A stretch of DNA of 16,521 nt from Planctomycetota bacterium (GCA_016935955.1 JAFGPY010000142.1:1-16521), one strand, 5' to 3'; positions 1 through 6,334 are shown, numbered from the stretch's first letter. A program made the numbers and translations. The notes: generated by a model not told the origin, from the letters alone.

Positions 1-13
1 GTCGCCCCGACCA
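1..13 (+). tRNA. 3' end of a tRNA, probably tRNA-Pro (partial)
   Basis: The first 13 bases read as a T-stem remnant, the acceptor strand CGCCCCG, discriminator A and an encoded CCA. The partner strand would be CGGGGCG, the usual 5' end of bacterial tRNA-Pro. The rest of the gene lies off the left edge. An intrinsic terminator follows directly, as expected for a tRNA transcript. tRNA 3' ends are common integration sites, so this may be one end of the element, but no second copy was found in the window. Only 13 bases are available, so the identity is a reasoned guess. Confidence 0.55.
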
Positions 14-18
14 AATGC

Positions 19-54
19 AAAGGCCTGTGAGGCAATGCCTTACGGGCCTTTTTT
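19..54 (+). terminator. Intrinsic terminator behind the tRNA
   Basis: A 15-pair stem (19-33 with 37-51, two G-U pairs) closes on a three-base AAT loop and is followed by a T-run through 54. It ends rightward transcription coming from the tRNA. On the minus strand the same hairpin has only a short T tract, so it may also partly stop transcription of the convergent gene ending at 126. Confidence 0.85.
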
Positions 55-125
55 CTTTGCTGTCGGAACACCTCGCTTAGCACTCGGCGCTACGCTAGCG
101 CTACGGCAGGATGCCATTCGGGCGA

Positions 126-1124
126 CTACTTTCCTGCACGAGCTGCTTCCTCAAGTTCCTTCCGTCGAGCCTTGTATTGCTCGATCTCGTCGTCCGTGAA
201 TGTGGGAAGACCTTCGAGCTTCTTTCGTTCGGCGGCTAGAATATCTGCAACACCTTGCGTTGCCTTGTTGGATTCGTACATGCGAATCATGTCTTTGATC
301 TTCGCCACCTCTGCGAGCTTGCGGTTCTGCTCGATGAACTCCGCCAGGGCCTTCTTAGGGTCCTTCGCTTCCGTCGTGACTGCCGGCGTGCGTTCGATCG
401 CCTCATCTGGTTTCTCAACTGCCAGTGGGATCCCAGGGGGCGGTGACTCTGTGATACTCTCTGTCTGCGTGCTGGATTGCTGAGACGGATCAACCTGCGG
501 AACCGCCGGGGGCGGTTGTGTCTTGCCGGTCGTTGCCGGGACCCCGAAGAATGTCGGCTCTTCGTTCGCCGCCGCATTCCTGGCTCGGGCCTCGGCCTGC
601 CGCTTCATCTCGATGGCTGCCTTGCGGTTCGCCTCTTCGATGGCTGCGGCCCCGGCGCCGGCGACTCCGATGACACCCACGAGCATCAAGATCGGCACGA
701 GAATGGCCACGATGCAGACGATTGCCCCTGAGACAGGCATGCCGACGCCGCTCTTGCGTCCCGTCAGTGCGATCAGGAAGCCAATGACAGCCAGCAGCAA
801 GCCGATGCCGGCCAAGGGAATGCTTACCAGGTTGACGAGCGGAATCCAGCAGACAATCGCTGCAAGGATGCCAAGAACCAGCGCGGCAACGCCAAGGCCG
901 TTGACGCTCTTCGCCTGGTGTGTGTGGACGTGCACCGTCTGCCCACGTGGTCGCGGCGGCGTGTTCATCTGTGCCACCATTGCCTCAGCTGGGCTGGCAA
1001 CAGCAACCCGGTCAGAAGCACACTCGCTACACACCCAGGCTTGACCTGCCTGCACCAGCCGTTCGTCGGCGGCCATCGTTCTGCCGCAGGCATCGCAGAA
1101 TCGCACACCGTCACGCTGCCCCAT
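126..1124 (-). CDS. Zinc-ribbon membrane protein, DUF4190-like
   Basis: 332 residues. The N-terminus carries a CxxC...CxxC zinc ribbon (Cys10, Cys13, Cys32, Cys35). A short Pro/His-rich linker follows, then about three hydrophobic segments (roughly 76-98, 101-121 and 129-158) rich in Gly and Ile/Val/Leu, as in DUF4190-type membrane proteins. The C-terminal half is hydrophilic: Ala/Glu/Lys-rich helix, a Pro/Thr/Ser linker (about 195-245), then a charged, probably helical tail. The start is well supported by GGAGG six bases before the ATG. It lies alone between the tRNA terminator and the repressor, transcribed leftward, a place where temperate phages often carry genes expressed in the lysogen. 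It could equally be a host gene next to the element. Function unknown. Confidence 0.75.
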   Translation of the reverse strand: MGQRDGVRFCDACGRTMAADERLVQAGQAWVCSECASDRVAVASPAEAMVAQMNTPPRPRGQTVHVHTHQAKSVNGLGVAALVLGILAAIVCWIPLVNLVSIPLAGIGLLLAVIGFLIALTGRKSGVGMPVSGAIVCIVAILVPILMLVGVIGVAGAGAAAIEEANRKAAIEMKRQAEARARNAAANEEPTFFGVPATTGKTQPPPAVPQVDPSQQSSTQTESITESPPPGIPLAVEKPDEAIERTPAVTTEAKDPKKALAEFIEQNRKLAEVAKIKDMIRMYESNKATQGVADILAAERKKLEGLPTFTDDEIEQYKARRKELEEAARAGK

Positions 1125-1370
1125 GGGTCACCTCCGACAAGACGACACCGTAATCTCTATCTCGCCTTATGTGCAGAAAACAGAGAGGCACCTCTTGACA
1201 GACCCTAATTTCTCGCTAACATGCACGTCGGTGCTTCAAGGCCCTTCACCGGCGAATGGCTCCACATCGGAGCAGCCCGACTGGTGCGTGTGCGGGTGTT
1301 GTTATGCTTCCCAGCAGTTCCCTGCCGAACAACGAGACGAATGTGAGATTGATGCTTCTGGCCGCTTGGC

Positions 1371-1793
1371 TTAGGCGCCTGCCCGCTTCTTACGTCGACG
1401 CGATGCTGCGGGCGCTCGAGCGCGATCCGGCGGCCGTTGCAGCTCTTCCGCCAAGCGAGCATCAAAGGCCGCACCTCCGGATACACCGGCCAAGTCCGCC
1501 GCCAAGGCCAGCACCCTAGACCGTCCGATCTCGTCCAGCTTGCGAAAGGCGCGCAGGAGTTCACTCTCCTGGGCCGTCCGCGGGTTGTCCTCATCCGGGG
1601 CAAGTTCACTTAACGGCACGCCCAAGGCGGCCGCGATCCGTTCGGCATTCTTTCGGCGCGCTACCGCCTTGCCGTTGAGAATCCGGCTGAATGCGGAACG
1701 GCTGATCCCTGCCTGCTTGGCGATATCCTCCCCGCTCTTCTTTCGCTGGCGGAGAATGCGCCGCAGCTTGTCTCCATCAATCTGGCCGGTCAT
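1371..1793 (-). CDS. XRE-family phage repressor-like regulator
   Basis: 140 residues. Residues about 10-65 form a Cro/C1-type helix-turn-helix; the recognition unit is around 21-41 (EDIAKQAGISRSAFSRILNG), followed by a conserved helix ending in ALGVPLSEL. The rest is helical and finishes in a basic Arg/Lys/Ala-rich tail. There is no S24 peptidase or other large C-terminal domain, so this is not a LexA-like self-cleaving repressor. It is transcribed away from the early operon across a shared control region, the classic arrangement of an immunity repressor. No ribosome site is visible before the ATG, so the message may be leaderless, as for the lambda cI transcript from its maintenance promoter. 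It probably controls its own promoter and the rightward operon. Confidence 0.85.
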   Translation of the reverse strand: MTGQIDGDKLRRILRQRKKSGEDIAKQAGISRSAFSRILNGKAVARRKNAERIAAALGVPLSELAPDEDNPRTAQESELLRAFRKLDEIGRSRVLALAADLAGVSGGAAFDARLAEELQRPPDRARAPAASRRRKKRAGA

Positions 1794-1796
1794 TCA

Positions 1797-1828
1797 AGTA
1801 TGGTCCACAAATCGGCGAAAATTGTCAA
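1797..1828 (-). promoter_or_regulatory. Possible repressor promoter
   Basis: On the minus strand a perfect TTGACA (1823-1828) lies upstream of the repressor ATG, and a CATACT (1797-1802) sits just before the start. The spacing of 20 is too long for a normal sigma-70 promoter, so the -10 assignment is doubtful. If correct, transcription would begin at or near the ATG, which fits the missing ribosome site. Confidence 0.3.
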
Positions 1829-2000
1829 ACTTTTTTCCGGCCGCAACTACAAGGTGCACAAAGGCTAACGCGTAACCATGCCGTTCGCTAAGGCCCAACG
1901 CCATCTTTTGTAGTTGTATACGCCATACATGGCCGTTACTGTGGCCACCATGCACATGGGACCGGCCAATTTCCAAGGCATTATGACACGCAGAACCGTG

Positions 2001-2043
2001 GCGGTCAAATCGGACCCCTTGGCCGGTTCTCCCGATTTGCCGC
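2001..2043 (+). promoter_or_regulatory. Hairpin I upstream of the early operon
   Basis: GCGG-T-CAAATCGG (2001-2013) pairs with CCGATTTGCCGC (2032-2043): 12 pairs with one bulged T and an 18-base loop. The loop carries CCCC and GGCCGG stretches that could pair with the G-run or GC core of the next hairpin, so the two may be alternative structures. No T-run follows, so it is not an intrinsic terminator. Confidence 0.55.
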
Positions 2044-2054
2044 ACGGACAACTC

Positions 2055-2097
2055 GGGGGCGGACGAGGCCGGTGAGAGTCCGGCTCGTTCCGCCCCC
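2055..2097 (+). promoter_or_regulatory. Hairpin II upstream of the early operon
   Basis: GGGGGCGGA (2055-2063) pairs with TCCGCCCCC (2089-2097), and CGAG and CCGG inside pair with CCGG and CTCG, around a seven-base loop TGAGAGT (2073-2079). This gives 17 pairs with one bulge on each side. It ends 21 bases before the first operon gene and would be in the 5' leader of the early transcript if that starts upstream. No T-run follows. A control RNA, a protein-binding DNA site or a replication or recombination site are all possible. Confidence 0.6.
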
Positions 2098-2118
2098 ACA
2101 CATTTCGAGGACCGGCAC

Positions 2119-2325
2119 ATGACAAGCATTCGAGATTGGCCTCAGCTTCTGAGCCGCAAGGAAGCGGCCCAATACCTGTCCGTCAGACCACAGACACTCG
2201 CCTGCTGGGCGACGGAGGGACGCGGGCCCAGGATGATTCGCTACTCGGCGCGATGTATCCGCTATCGCGTCGAGGATCTGAAAGCCTGGCTCGATGAGCA
2301 GGAAACGATCGGGGGCAACGCATAA
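2119..2325 (+). CDS. Excisionase/AlpA-like helix-turn-helix protein
   Basis: 68 residues, the size of small MerR-type winged-helix proteins in the excisionase/AlpA (HTH_17) group. Diagnostic parts are LSRKEAAQYLSVRPQTLACW (residues 11-30, the helix-turn-helix), GPRMIRYSARCIRYR (the wing) and the closing VEDLKAWLDE helix. The ATG is preceded by GAGG about 8 bases upstream. It is the first gene of the rightward operon, opposite the repressor, so it may act as an excisionase, a Cro-like antirepressor or an early activator. No integrase is present to decide. Its last residues, GGNA, are encoded by a 14-base sequence repeated exactly at 2911-2924. Confidence 0.85.
   Translation: MTSIRDWPQLLSRKEAAQYLSVRPQTLACWATEGRGPRMIRYSARCIRYRVEDLKAWLDEQETIGGNA
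2310..2323 (+). repeat. 14-base direct repeat, left copy
   Basis: CGGGGGCAACGCAT, encoding the last residues of the excisionase-like gene. An identical copy lies 601 bases to the right (2911-2924), where it again encodes GGNA plus a stop and overlaps the start of the next operon gene. The pair brackets the inverted cargo gene 2360-2785. Confidence 0.8.
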
Positions 2326-2341
2326 GGCGGAGAGGACATTG

Positions 2342-2926
2342 ATGAGCAAACAGGTCCGACTATTGAGAGCACTTGTTGCCGCAGCGGCCACATCGCCATC
2401 CGGCGTGTGCTTTGGTGGCCCCCTGCGAGGACGACCAACTGTTTCGGAAGACCTTCTGAAGACTGATAAGCTGACCGTCTTGGTCCAGGCAAGTCGGGCA
2501 GAACGGGCCTTTGCCGTAGCCCTCGATGCGCTGGGTCAGGTAGTAGAGGCCGTCGCGAGACTCGACCTTGGAGCGGATGTCGGCTTTGCGTGCCAGGTCA
2601 TCAACTCGGCTGCGAAGATCACTGTTCTCGGATTGGAGTTCCGCCAGCTTCATCTTCAGCTCAGCGCCTTGGAGGGTCAGGTTGGCAACGAGGTCGTGAA
2701 GCTCCGCGTTATGGAGTTTCTTCGCAAGTTCGCTGAGCTTCTTGAGCCCAGCGACAAGCCCACCGGCAAGACCAAGAACGTCCATACACGGTCCTCCTGC
2801 GCCGTCGAGTTGCTCCGCCTGATGGGTGAGGGGCGAATCCCGCATACGGTCCTTCTGGAAGATATAGCGTTAGCGATGCTTCAGCAAGAGGCAAATGTGA
2901 TCTTCACAGACGGGGGCAACGCATGA
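2342..2926 (+). CDS. Rightward open frame antisense to cargo gene (doubtful)
   Basis: An ATG at 2342 follows GGAGAGG by six bases, and the frame stays open for 194 residues to a TGA at 2924-2926 that overlaps the next gene's ATG as ATGA. Those are the signals of a real operon gene. Against it, the opposite strand encodes a protein with an obvious paralogue elsewhere in the window, and this frame is codon-aligned with it, an arrangement that often stays open in GC-rich DNA. The protein resembles nothing I recognise. It may be a true small gene interrupted by the cargo insertion, with only its first few and last few codons original. Confidence 0.22.
   Translation: MSKQVRLLRALVAAAATSPSGVCFGGPLRGRPTVSEDLLKTDKLTVLVQASRAERAFAVALDALGQVVEAVARLDLGADVGFACQVINSAAKITVLGLEFRQLHLQLSALEGQVGNEVVKLRVMEFLRKFAELLEPSDKPTGKTKNVHTRSSCAVELLRLMGEGRIPHTVLLEDIALAMLQQEANVIFTDGGNA
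2360..2785 (-). CDS. Coiled-coil zinc-ribbon protein (left paralogue)
   Basis: 141 residues from the ATG at 2785, chosen because AGGAGG lies seven bases upstream; the frame is open for 20 codons further but with no better start. Residues 1-35 are helical, about 36-75 a coiled coil rich in Leu/Glu/Lys, then YYLTQRIEGYGKGPFCPTC leads into a zinc ribbon (Cys96, Cys99, Cys132, Cys135). It aligns over most of its length with the protein at 15558-15941, including NAE, ADIR/KDIR, RD..YYL and GPFCP.C. Similar coiled-coil/GPFCPRC proteins are widespread and of unknown function. It is transcribed against the operon and bracketed by a 14-base direct repeat, so it looks like inserted cargo. Confidence 0.8.
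   Translation of the reverse strand: MDVLGLAGGLVAGLKKLSELAKKLHNAELHDLVANLTLQGAELKMKLAELQSENSDLRSRVDDLARKADIRSKVESRDGLYYLTQRIEGYGKGPFCPTCLDQDGQLISLQKVFRNSWSSSQGATKAHAGWRCGRCGNKCSQ
2861..2887 (-). promoter_or_regulatory. Possible promoter of left zinc-ribbon cargo gene
   Basis: On the minus strand TTGCTG (2882-2887) and TATATC (2861-2866) are separated by 15 bases, about 75 bases before the cargo ATG. The spacing is short, so this is only a candidate, but some promoter is needed because the gene opposes the operon. Confidence 0.3.
2911..2924 (+). repeat. 14-base direct repeat, right copy
   Basis: Exact copy of 2310-2323. The end of the repeat runs into the ATG of the next gene (2923), so an ancestral excisionase-like gene could have ended here with an ATGA overlap before the cargo segment came in. 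Confidence 0.8.
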
Positions 2927-3258
2927 CCACAATCGCCATCACACACAAGGAGCCTTGCCCGAGGTGCCGGATGCGGTGGGCAGTCATCCGAACGGAAAGC
3001 GACGAGACACACCTGCGGTGCCGCCACTGCAATTACCACTGGGCGCGTCGCAGCACACCGGAAGGTCAAGACCCGACCACCGACACGGTTGAACTCCGCT
3101 CGCAGTCGGCCCTGCCGACCAGGAAGCAGCCCGGTTGGCTCACCATGGCAATCGGCGCAGCAGTTGACGCATTCAACGGGTTCCTCGTCGCCTTCGGCGA
3201 GTGGTGGGACGGCACAAGCATCGAGCAGATCGAGAAGCACGAAAGGAGCGGAAGATGA
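2923..3258 (+). CDS. Small zinc-ribbon protein
   Basis: 111 residues. A zinc ribbon occupies the N-terminus (Cys12, Cys15, Cys33, Cys36, with the motif CRHCNYHW). A Thr/Glu/Pro-rich linker follows, then a Trp/Phe/Ala-rich segment (about 71-94) and a basic tail. Ribosome site GGGGG lies six bases before the ATG. The stop overlaps the ATPase start as ATGA, so the two are probably translated together. Phage early regions often carry such single zinc ribbons, with roles in DNA or RNA binding. No specific family recognised. Confidence 0.75.
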   Translation: MTTIAITHKEPCPRCRMRWAVIRTESDETHLRCRHCNYHWARRSTPEGQDPTTDTVELRSQSALPTRKQPGWLTMAIGAAVDAFNGFLVAFGEWWDGTSIEQIEKHERSGR

Positions 3259-4145
3259 TCCAGTTTCAGAAAGCCACCAAGCACAAGTCCAAGCTGCGGG
3301 CGGCGCTGTTTGGCCCGAGCGGGAGCGGCAAGACCTACAGCGCATTGCGCATTGCCCGCGGCCTCGCAGGCCAACAAGGACGCGTGGCCCTGATCGACAC
3401 CGAGTTCGGATCGGCCGCCAAGTATGCCGATCGCTTCGAGTTCGATACTGTCCGTCTCGACGACAACGCGGGTATCGACCAGATGATCGAGTGCCTCGTT
3501 GCCGCCAAGGATTACGACGTGGTGATCATCGACTCGATGACACACACGTGGGACGAACTGAAGGACGAGGTCCAGCGGCTCAGTCGATCGGCCAAGTTCG
3601 GCGGCAATTACTGGGCAGCGTGGAGCGAAGGTACGCCCAAGCAGAAGCGGTTCATCAAGGCCCTGTTGTCGTTCCCAGGACACGTTGTGGCCACGATGCG
3701 CGTGCGAACGCACTGGGACACCGAAACCACGCAGAACGGTCGGGTTAAACCAGTCCGCAAGGGCCTCGACCCCGAGCAGGGCAAAGGCATCGAGTACGAG
3801 TTCGACATGCTGCTTGAGCTGTCGACCGAGCACGTCGCCGAGGTCATCAAGGACCGCACCGGCAAGTTTCAGGACAAGACCATCGAGAAGCCGGGCGAGG
3901 ATTTCGGCAAGGCTTTGGCCGAATGGCTGGCCGACGGCGCCGAGCCTGTCGCCCCGTCGCAACCGCCCGCAGCTGGCCCTGACCTGACAGACCTCCAAAG
4001 ACTGATCGACGAACACGGAATCACGGCCGACCAGGCCGAGGCCTGGTGCCGCCACTTCAAGGTCACGGCGCTGGCCGACCTGACACAGACCCAGGTGGAC
4101 GCCATCGTCCGCCGCATCGAGGACAAGGTGAAAGGAGAAGCATAA
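3255..4145 (+). CDS. Sak4-like RecA-fold ATPase, phage recombination
   Basis: 296 residues from ATG 3255, which has AGGAG six bases upstream. Walker A is GPSGSGKT (20-27), followed by ALIDTE (45-50) and a Walker B-like YDVVIIDS (87-94), the pattern of phage Sak4-type RecA-like ATPases. These act with a phage single-strand-binding protein in annealing and recombination-dependent replication. A helical C-terminal domain (about 230-296) follows a Pro/Ala linker and probably binds a partner or DNA. The next gene, two bases on, is a probable ssDNA-binding protein, the usual neighbour for this family. The frame is open upstream to 3201, but the 3255 start is favoured by the ribosome site and the ATGA overlap. 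Confidence 0.85.
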   Translation: MIQFQKATKHKSKLRAALFGPSGSGKTYSALRIARGLAGQQGRVALIDTEFGSAAKYADRFEFDTVRLDDNAGIDQMIECLVAAKDYDVVIIDSMTHTWDELKDEVQRLSRSAKFGGNYWAAWSEGTPKQKRFIKALLSFPGHVVATMRVRTHWDTETTQNGRVKPVRKGLDPEQGKGIEYEFDMLLELSTEHVAEVIKDRTGKFQDKTIEKPGEDFGKALAEWLADGAEPVAPSQPPAAGPDLTDLQRLIDEHGITADQAEAWCRHFKVTALADLTQTQVDAIVRRIEDKVKGEA

Positions 4146-4147
4146 CC

Positions 4148-4609
4148 ATGACCAGCAGCAACTACAACTGGCAGGAGAACGCTGACCGCGAAGGCAGCGA
4201 GCGGGCCGAGAAGATTCCCACCGGACAGCATGACTTGGAGATTGTGCGGGTGGTCTTCGGCAACAGGCAGGGCCTGTTCAGAACCCGCGATGGAGACCCG
4301 CAGATCATGCTGGTCTTCGCCGACCCCCAGGGCCGCGAGGCCTCGCAGATGTACACCCTCAGCGACAAGGCCGGATGGACACTGGCCAAGTTGATGAGCG
4401 CGGCCGGAGCGAACCTCCAGCGGATGACGGCCGAGGGCGTCAAGCCGCAGAACTTCGCCGAGGAACAGTTCGCTATGAAGAACCTCGTAGGCCGCAGGAT
4501 CCGGGCCGACGTCGCCTGGGATCAGAAAGGCTACTCGACGATCACGCCGATTCGCCGGGAGGCTGCAGCCGCGACCGAACCGCCCGCGGACGAAACGATC
4601 CCGTTCTGA
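4148..4609 (+). CDS. DUF669-like probable ssDNA-binding protein
   Basis: 153 residues from ATG 4148, with GGAG ten bases upstream. The pattern (NYNWQENADREGSERAEKIP, then IPTGQHDLEIVRV, then a Leu/Ala-rich helix and NLVGRRIRADVAW) fits the DUF669-like phage proteins that sit next to Sak4-type ATPases and are thought to bind single-stranded DNA. The last residues are a Pro/Ala/Glu/Asp linker ending in DETIPF. That resembles the acidic tail with terminal Ile-Pro-Phe of bacterial SSB, which recruits replication and repair proteins, and supports an SSB-like role. It would protect ssDNA and hand it to the ATPase or helicase encoded nearby. Confidence 0.7.
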   Translation: MTSSNYNWQENADREGSERAEKIPTGQHDLEIVRVVFGNRQGLFRTRDGDPQIMLVFADPQGREASQMYTLSDKAGWTLAKLMSAAGANLQRMTAEGVKPQNFAEEQFAMKNLVGRRIRADVAWDQKGYSTITPIRREAAAATEPPADETIPF

Positions 4610-4637
4610 CAACACACACCACGAAAGGACACGACCC

Positions 4638-4799
4638 ATGTCCGACACACCAAGCGAAGCAAGCCGCATCGCCGACGGCAACAGAATCAGGCGCGAACAA
4701 CTGGAGTTCGAGCAACGGTACGGCATGGACCGCTTCGAGAAGGCGGAACAGGACCGTGAGGCCTGCCGGTACGACAGGGACCAGAGCCGACTGCGGTAG
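4638..4799 (+). CDS. Small charged helical protein
   Basis: 53 residues, highly charged (many Arg, Glu, Asp, Gln), predicted mostly helical, with one Cys and no recognisable motif. The ATG follows AAGGAC at seven bases. It fits exactly between the ssDNA-binding gene and the sigma-like gene (eight bases to the next ATG), and its codons match the operon, so I take it as real. Function unknown. Confidence 0.6.
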   Translation: MSDTPSEASRIADGNRIRREQLEFEQRYGMDRFEKAEQDREACRYDRDQSRLR

Positions 4800-4807
4800 G
4801 ACCGTGC

Positions 4808-5311
4808 ATGAACAGACAGCAACGAGATCAGGTGGTGACTCTGGCGCAGGCAATCTCAAGCCGCTGGGAACGACGACTCGCCGCCGGACCAGGCGAGTAC
4901 CTGGGCGTGGCGTGGCTGGCCGGCATGCGGGCTGCCGGGCGATTCGACCCCGGTCGTGGCGTGACGTTCGCCCTGTTCATCGGCCAGGCGATCTACATGG
5001 CGGTTCGGCAGCAGAGCCGTGTCGGCCGGCATGTCAGCCTCGACGCCATGCTCCAGGATGACAACGGTCACGTCCATACGCTGCCCGACGATCGAGTTGC
5101 GCCACCCGATCGGCACGCCGAGGTCCTCGACGAACTCGGGAAGGCACTGAGCGGGCTGACGGACAGGCAACGGGCCGTGCTGGACATGGCGTACGCCCGG
5201 GGTCTGACGGCCAAGCAGATTGCCGAGCGCATGAGCGTAACACCCCGACGTGTTTCGCAGATCAGACAAGCCGCGATGAAGAAGGCACGAGAGGAGATCG
5301 TTTGTGGGTAG
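4808..5311 (+). CDS. Phage sigma-70-like factor
   Basis: 167 residues. Residues about 30-75 (YLGVAWLAGMRAAGRFDPGR, then GVTFALFIGQAIYMAVRQ) resemble sigma region 2, where FDP.rG..F...a...I...iR marks the helix that grips the -10 element. Residues 115-163 (LTDRQRAVLDMAYARGLTAK, then QIAERMSVTPRRVSQIR) are a region 4 helix-turn-helix that would read the -35. Region 3 and most of region 1 are absent, so it is about the size of an ECF or phage-type factor. ATG preceded by AGGA. The stop overlaps the GTG of the next gene by eight bases. It may direct host RNA polymerase to later phage promoters; a non-sigma transcription regulator with the same helices is the alternative. Confidence 0.75.
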   Translation: MNRQQRDQVVTLAQAISSRWERRLAAGPGEYLGVAWLAGMRAAGRFDPGRGVTFALFIGQAIYMAVRQQSRVGRHVSLDAMLQDDNGHVHTLPDDRVAPPDRHAEVLDELGKALSGLTDRQRAVLDMAYARGLTAKQIAERMSVTPRRVSQIRQAAMKKAREEIVCG

Positions 5312-6320
5312 GCCGACGATGCTGGACATCGACAGGATCAGGATCGACGGACAGACACAGGTCCGTGTTCACCTAAACCAAGACGTCGTCGATGAGTACG
5401 CCGAACGGATGCAGGATGGTGATGCGTTCCGGGCCATCGACGTGTTCTTTGACGGCAGCGACTACTGGCTGAGCGACGGATTCCACCGCTACCACGCGAC
5501 GCGCAAGACCGGCGGGGCGAAGATCTCGGCCATCGTCAAGAAGGGCACGCGCAAAGACGCACTGTGGGATGCACTGACGGCCAATCGCAACAACGGCCTG
5601 CGTATGACCATGGCCGACAAGAAGAAGGCCGTCGACATGGCGCTGAAGCACTGGCCGATGAAGAGCGACGGAGTCATCGCACAGCATGTCGGCGTGAGTC
5701 GGAATACAGTGATAGCCCACCGCAAGCAGGTTGCTCAAATTGAGCAACCTGGCCACAGAGTTGGCGTTGACGGCAAGACGTACCCGGCACCACAACGTAG
5801 TGCCACATCCTACTTTGACGAGGACACGCGCGGCGACAACGAGATCCCGCTGGACCTGTCATCAAACGGACAGGCGGCAACCGCCGCGGGCGGTAGCGCG
5901 GACGCGGGGGGCGTGGTTCGGGACTCGTCCGGCCCGAGCAGCGGCACCACGCCCTTGACCGATCAGACAGGACGCGACCTGGGGACGCTGAACTGTGACA
6001 AGGCCGATGGCATCCGCGAGGCGTTCCGCCGTCGCGACGAAATCACGCAGCTGATGAGCGACATCAGCCAGATCAAGACGTTCGCCTTGGCTGCGGCCGG
6101 CCAAGGAGACGAGTTGTTTGCCGCCCTGAACGTCTCGGCATTCCAGGCTGACATGACCAACGCCTACCGGGCCCTGCGGGCCGTCCAGCCCTATGCCGTC
6201 TGCCCGTACTGCGGGGGCGATGGTTGCCGGGCTTGCGGTGACCGCGGCTGGGTTGGCCAGTTTGTTTACGAACAAGCGCCTGCGGACATGAAGACGCCCG
6301 CAGCCACTCACAACAGCTAG
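5304..6320 (+). CDS. ParB/sulfiredoxin-fold protein with HTH and zinc finger
   Basis: 338 residues from GTG 5304, chosen over ATG 5319 because AGGAG lies seven bases upstream. An N-terminal ParB-like domain (about 6-100) has DGFHR (58-62) in place of the usual GHRR. A helix-turn-helix (VIAQHVGVSRNTVIAHR, about 124-140) follows. The middle (150-230) is Gly/Ser/Ala/Thr-rich and probably disordered, then a helical region, and a compact C-terminal zinc motif CPYCGGDGCRACGDRGWV (from Cys300), like a DnaJ-type CxxCxGxG unit. ParB-fold proteins can be CTP-dependent DNA clamps or nucleases. Which applies here is unknown. It is translationally coupled to the sigma-like gene. Confidence 0.75.
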   Translation: MGRPTMLDIDRIRIDGQTQVRVHLNQDVVDEYAERMQDGDAFRAIDVFFDGSDYWLSDGFHRYHATRKTGGAKISAIVKKGTRKDALWDALTANRNNGLRMTMADKKKAVDMALKHWPMKSDGVIAQHVGVSRNTVIAHRKQVAQIEQPGHRVGVDGKTYPAPQRSATSYFDEDTRGDNEIPLDLSSNGQAATAAGGSADAGGVVRDSSGPSSGTTPLTDQTGRDLGTLNCDKADGIREAFRRRDEITQLMSDISQIKTFALAAAGQGDELFAALNVSAFQADMTNAYRALRAVQPYAVCPYCGGDGCRACGDRGWVGQFVYEQAPADMKTPAATHNS

Positions 6321-6334
6321 TCAGGGGAACAACC

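Larger units (their letters stand above)
1794..2118. promoter_or_regulatory. Divergent control region between repressor and early operon
   Basis: These 325 bases hold no convincing gene. They contain a 9-base inverted repeat (CAACTACAA at 1844-1852, TTGTAGTTG at 1908-1916), an AT-richer stretch with GTATAC and CATACAT (1915-1930), two strong tandem hairpins (2001-2043 and 2055-2097) and a ribosome site before 2119. No clear rightward sigma-70 promoter was found. The inverted repeat is the best visible candidate for a repressor operator, but only one copy is present. Confidence 0.55.

Noticed and set aside
87..105. Direct repeat GCGCTACG twice, 11 bases apart, beside the tRNA terminator
   Set aside because: Only two short copies; could be an integrase arm site but nothing else supports it.
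1195..1222. Rightward TTGACA-16-TAACAT promoter-like pair
   Set aside because: No supported rightward gene follows; it faces into the 3' end of the repressor gene.
2069..2083. CCGG-TGAGAGT-CCGG resembles part of a cobalamin riboswitch core
   Set aside because: The other conserved riboswitch boxes are missing and the element is a simple hairpin; the downstream gene has no link to cobalamin.
3948..3956. GTCGCCCCG repeats nine bases of the tRNA 3' end
   Set aside because: It lies inside the ATPase coding sequence, lacks the discriminator and CCA, and is short enough to be chance.
3066..4055. 329-codon minus-strand open frame over the Sak4-like ATPase
   Set aside because: Antisense to a gene with intact Walker motifs and a good ribosome site; no motif of its own.
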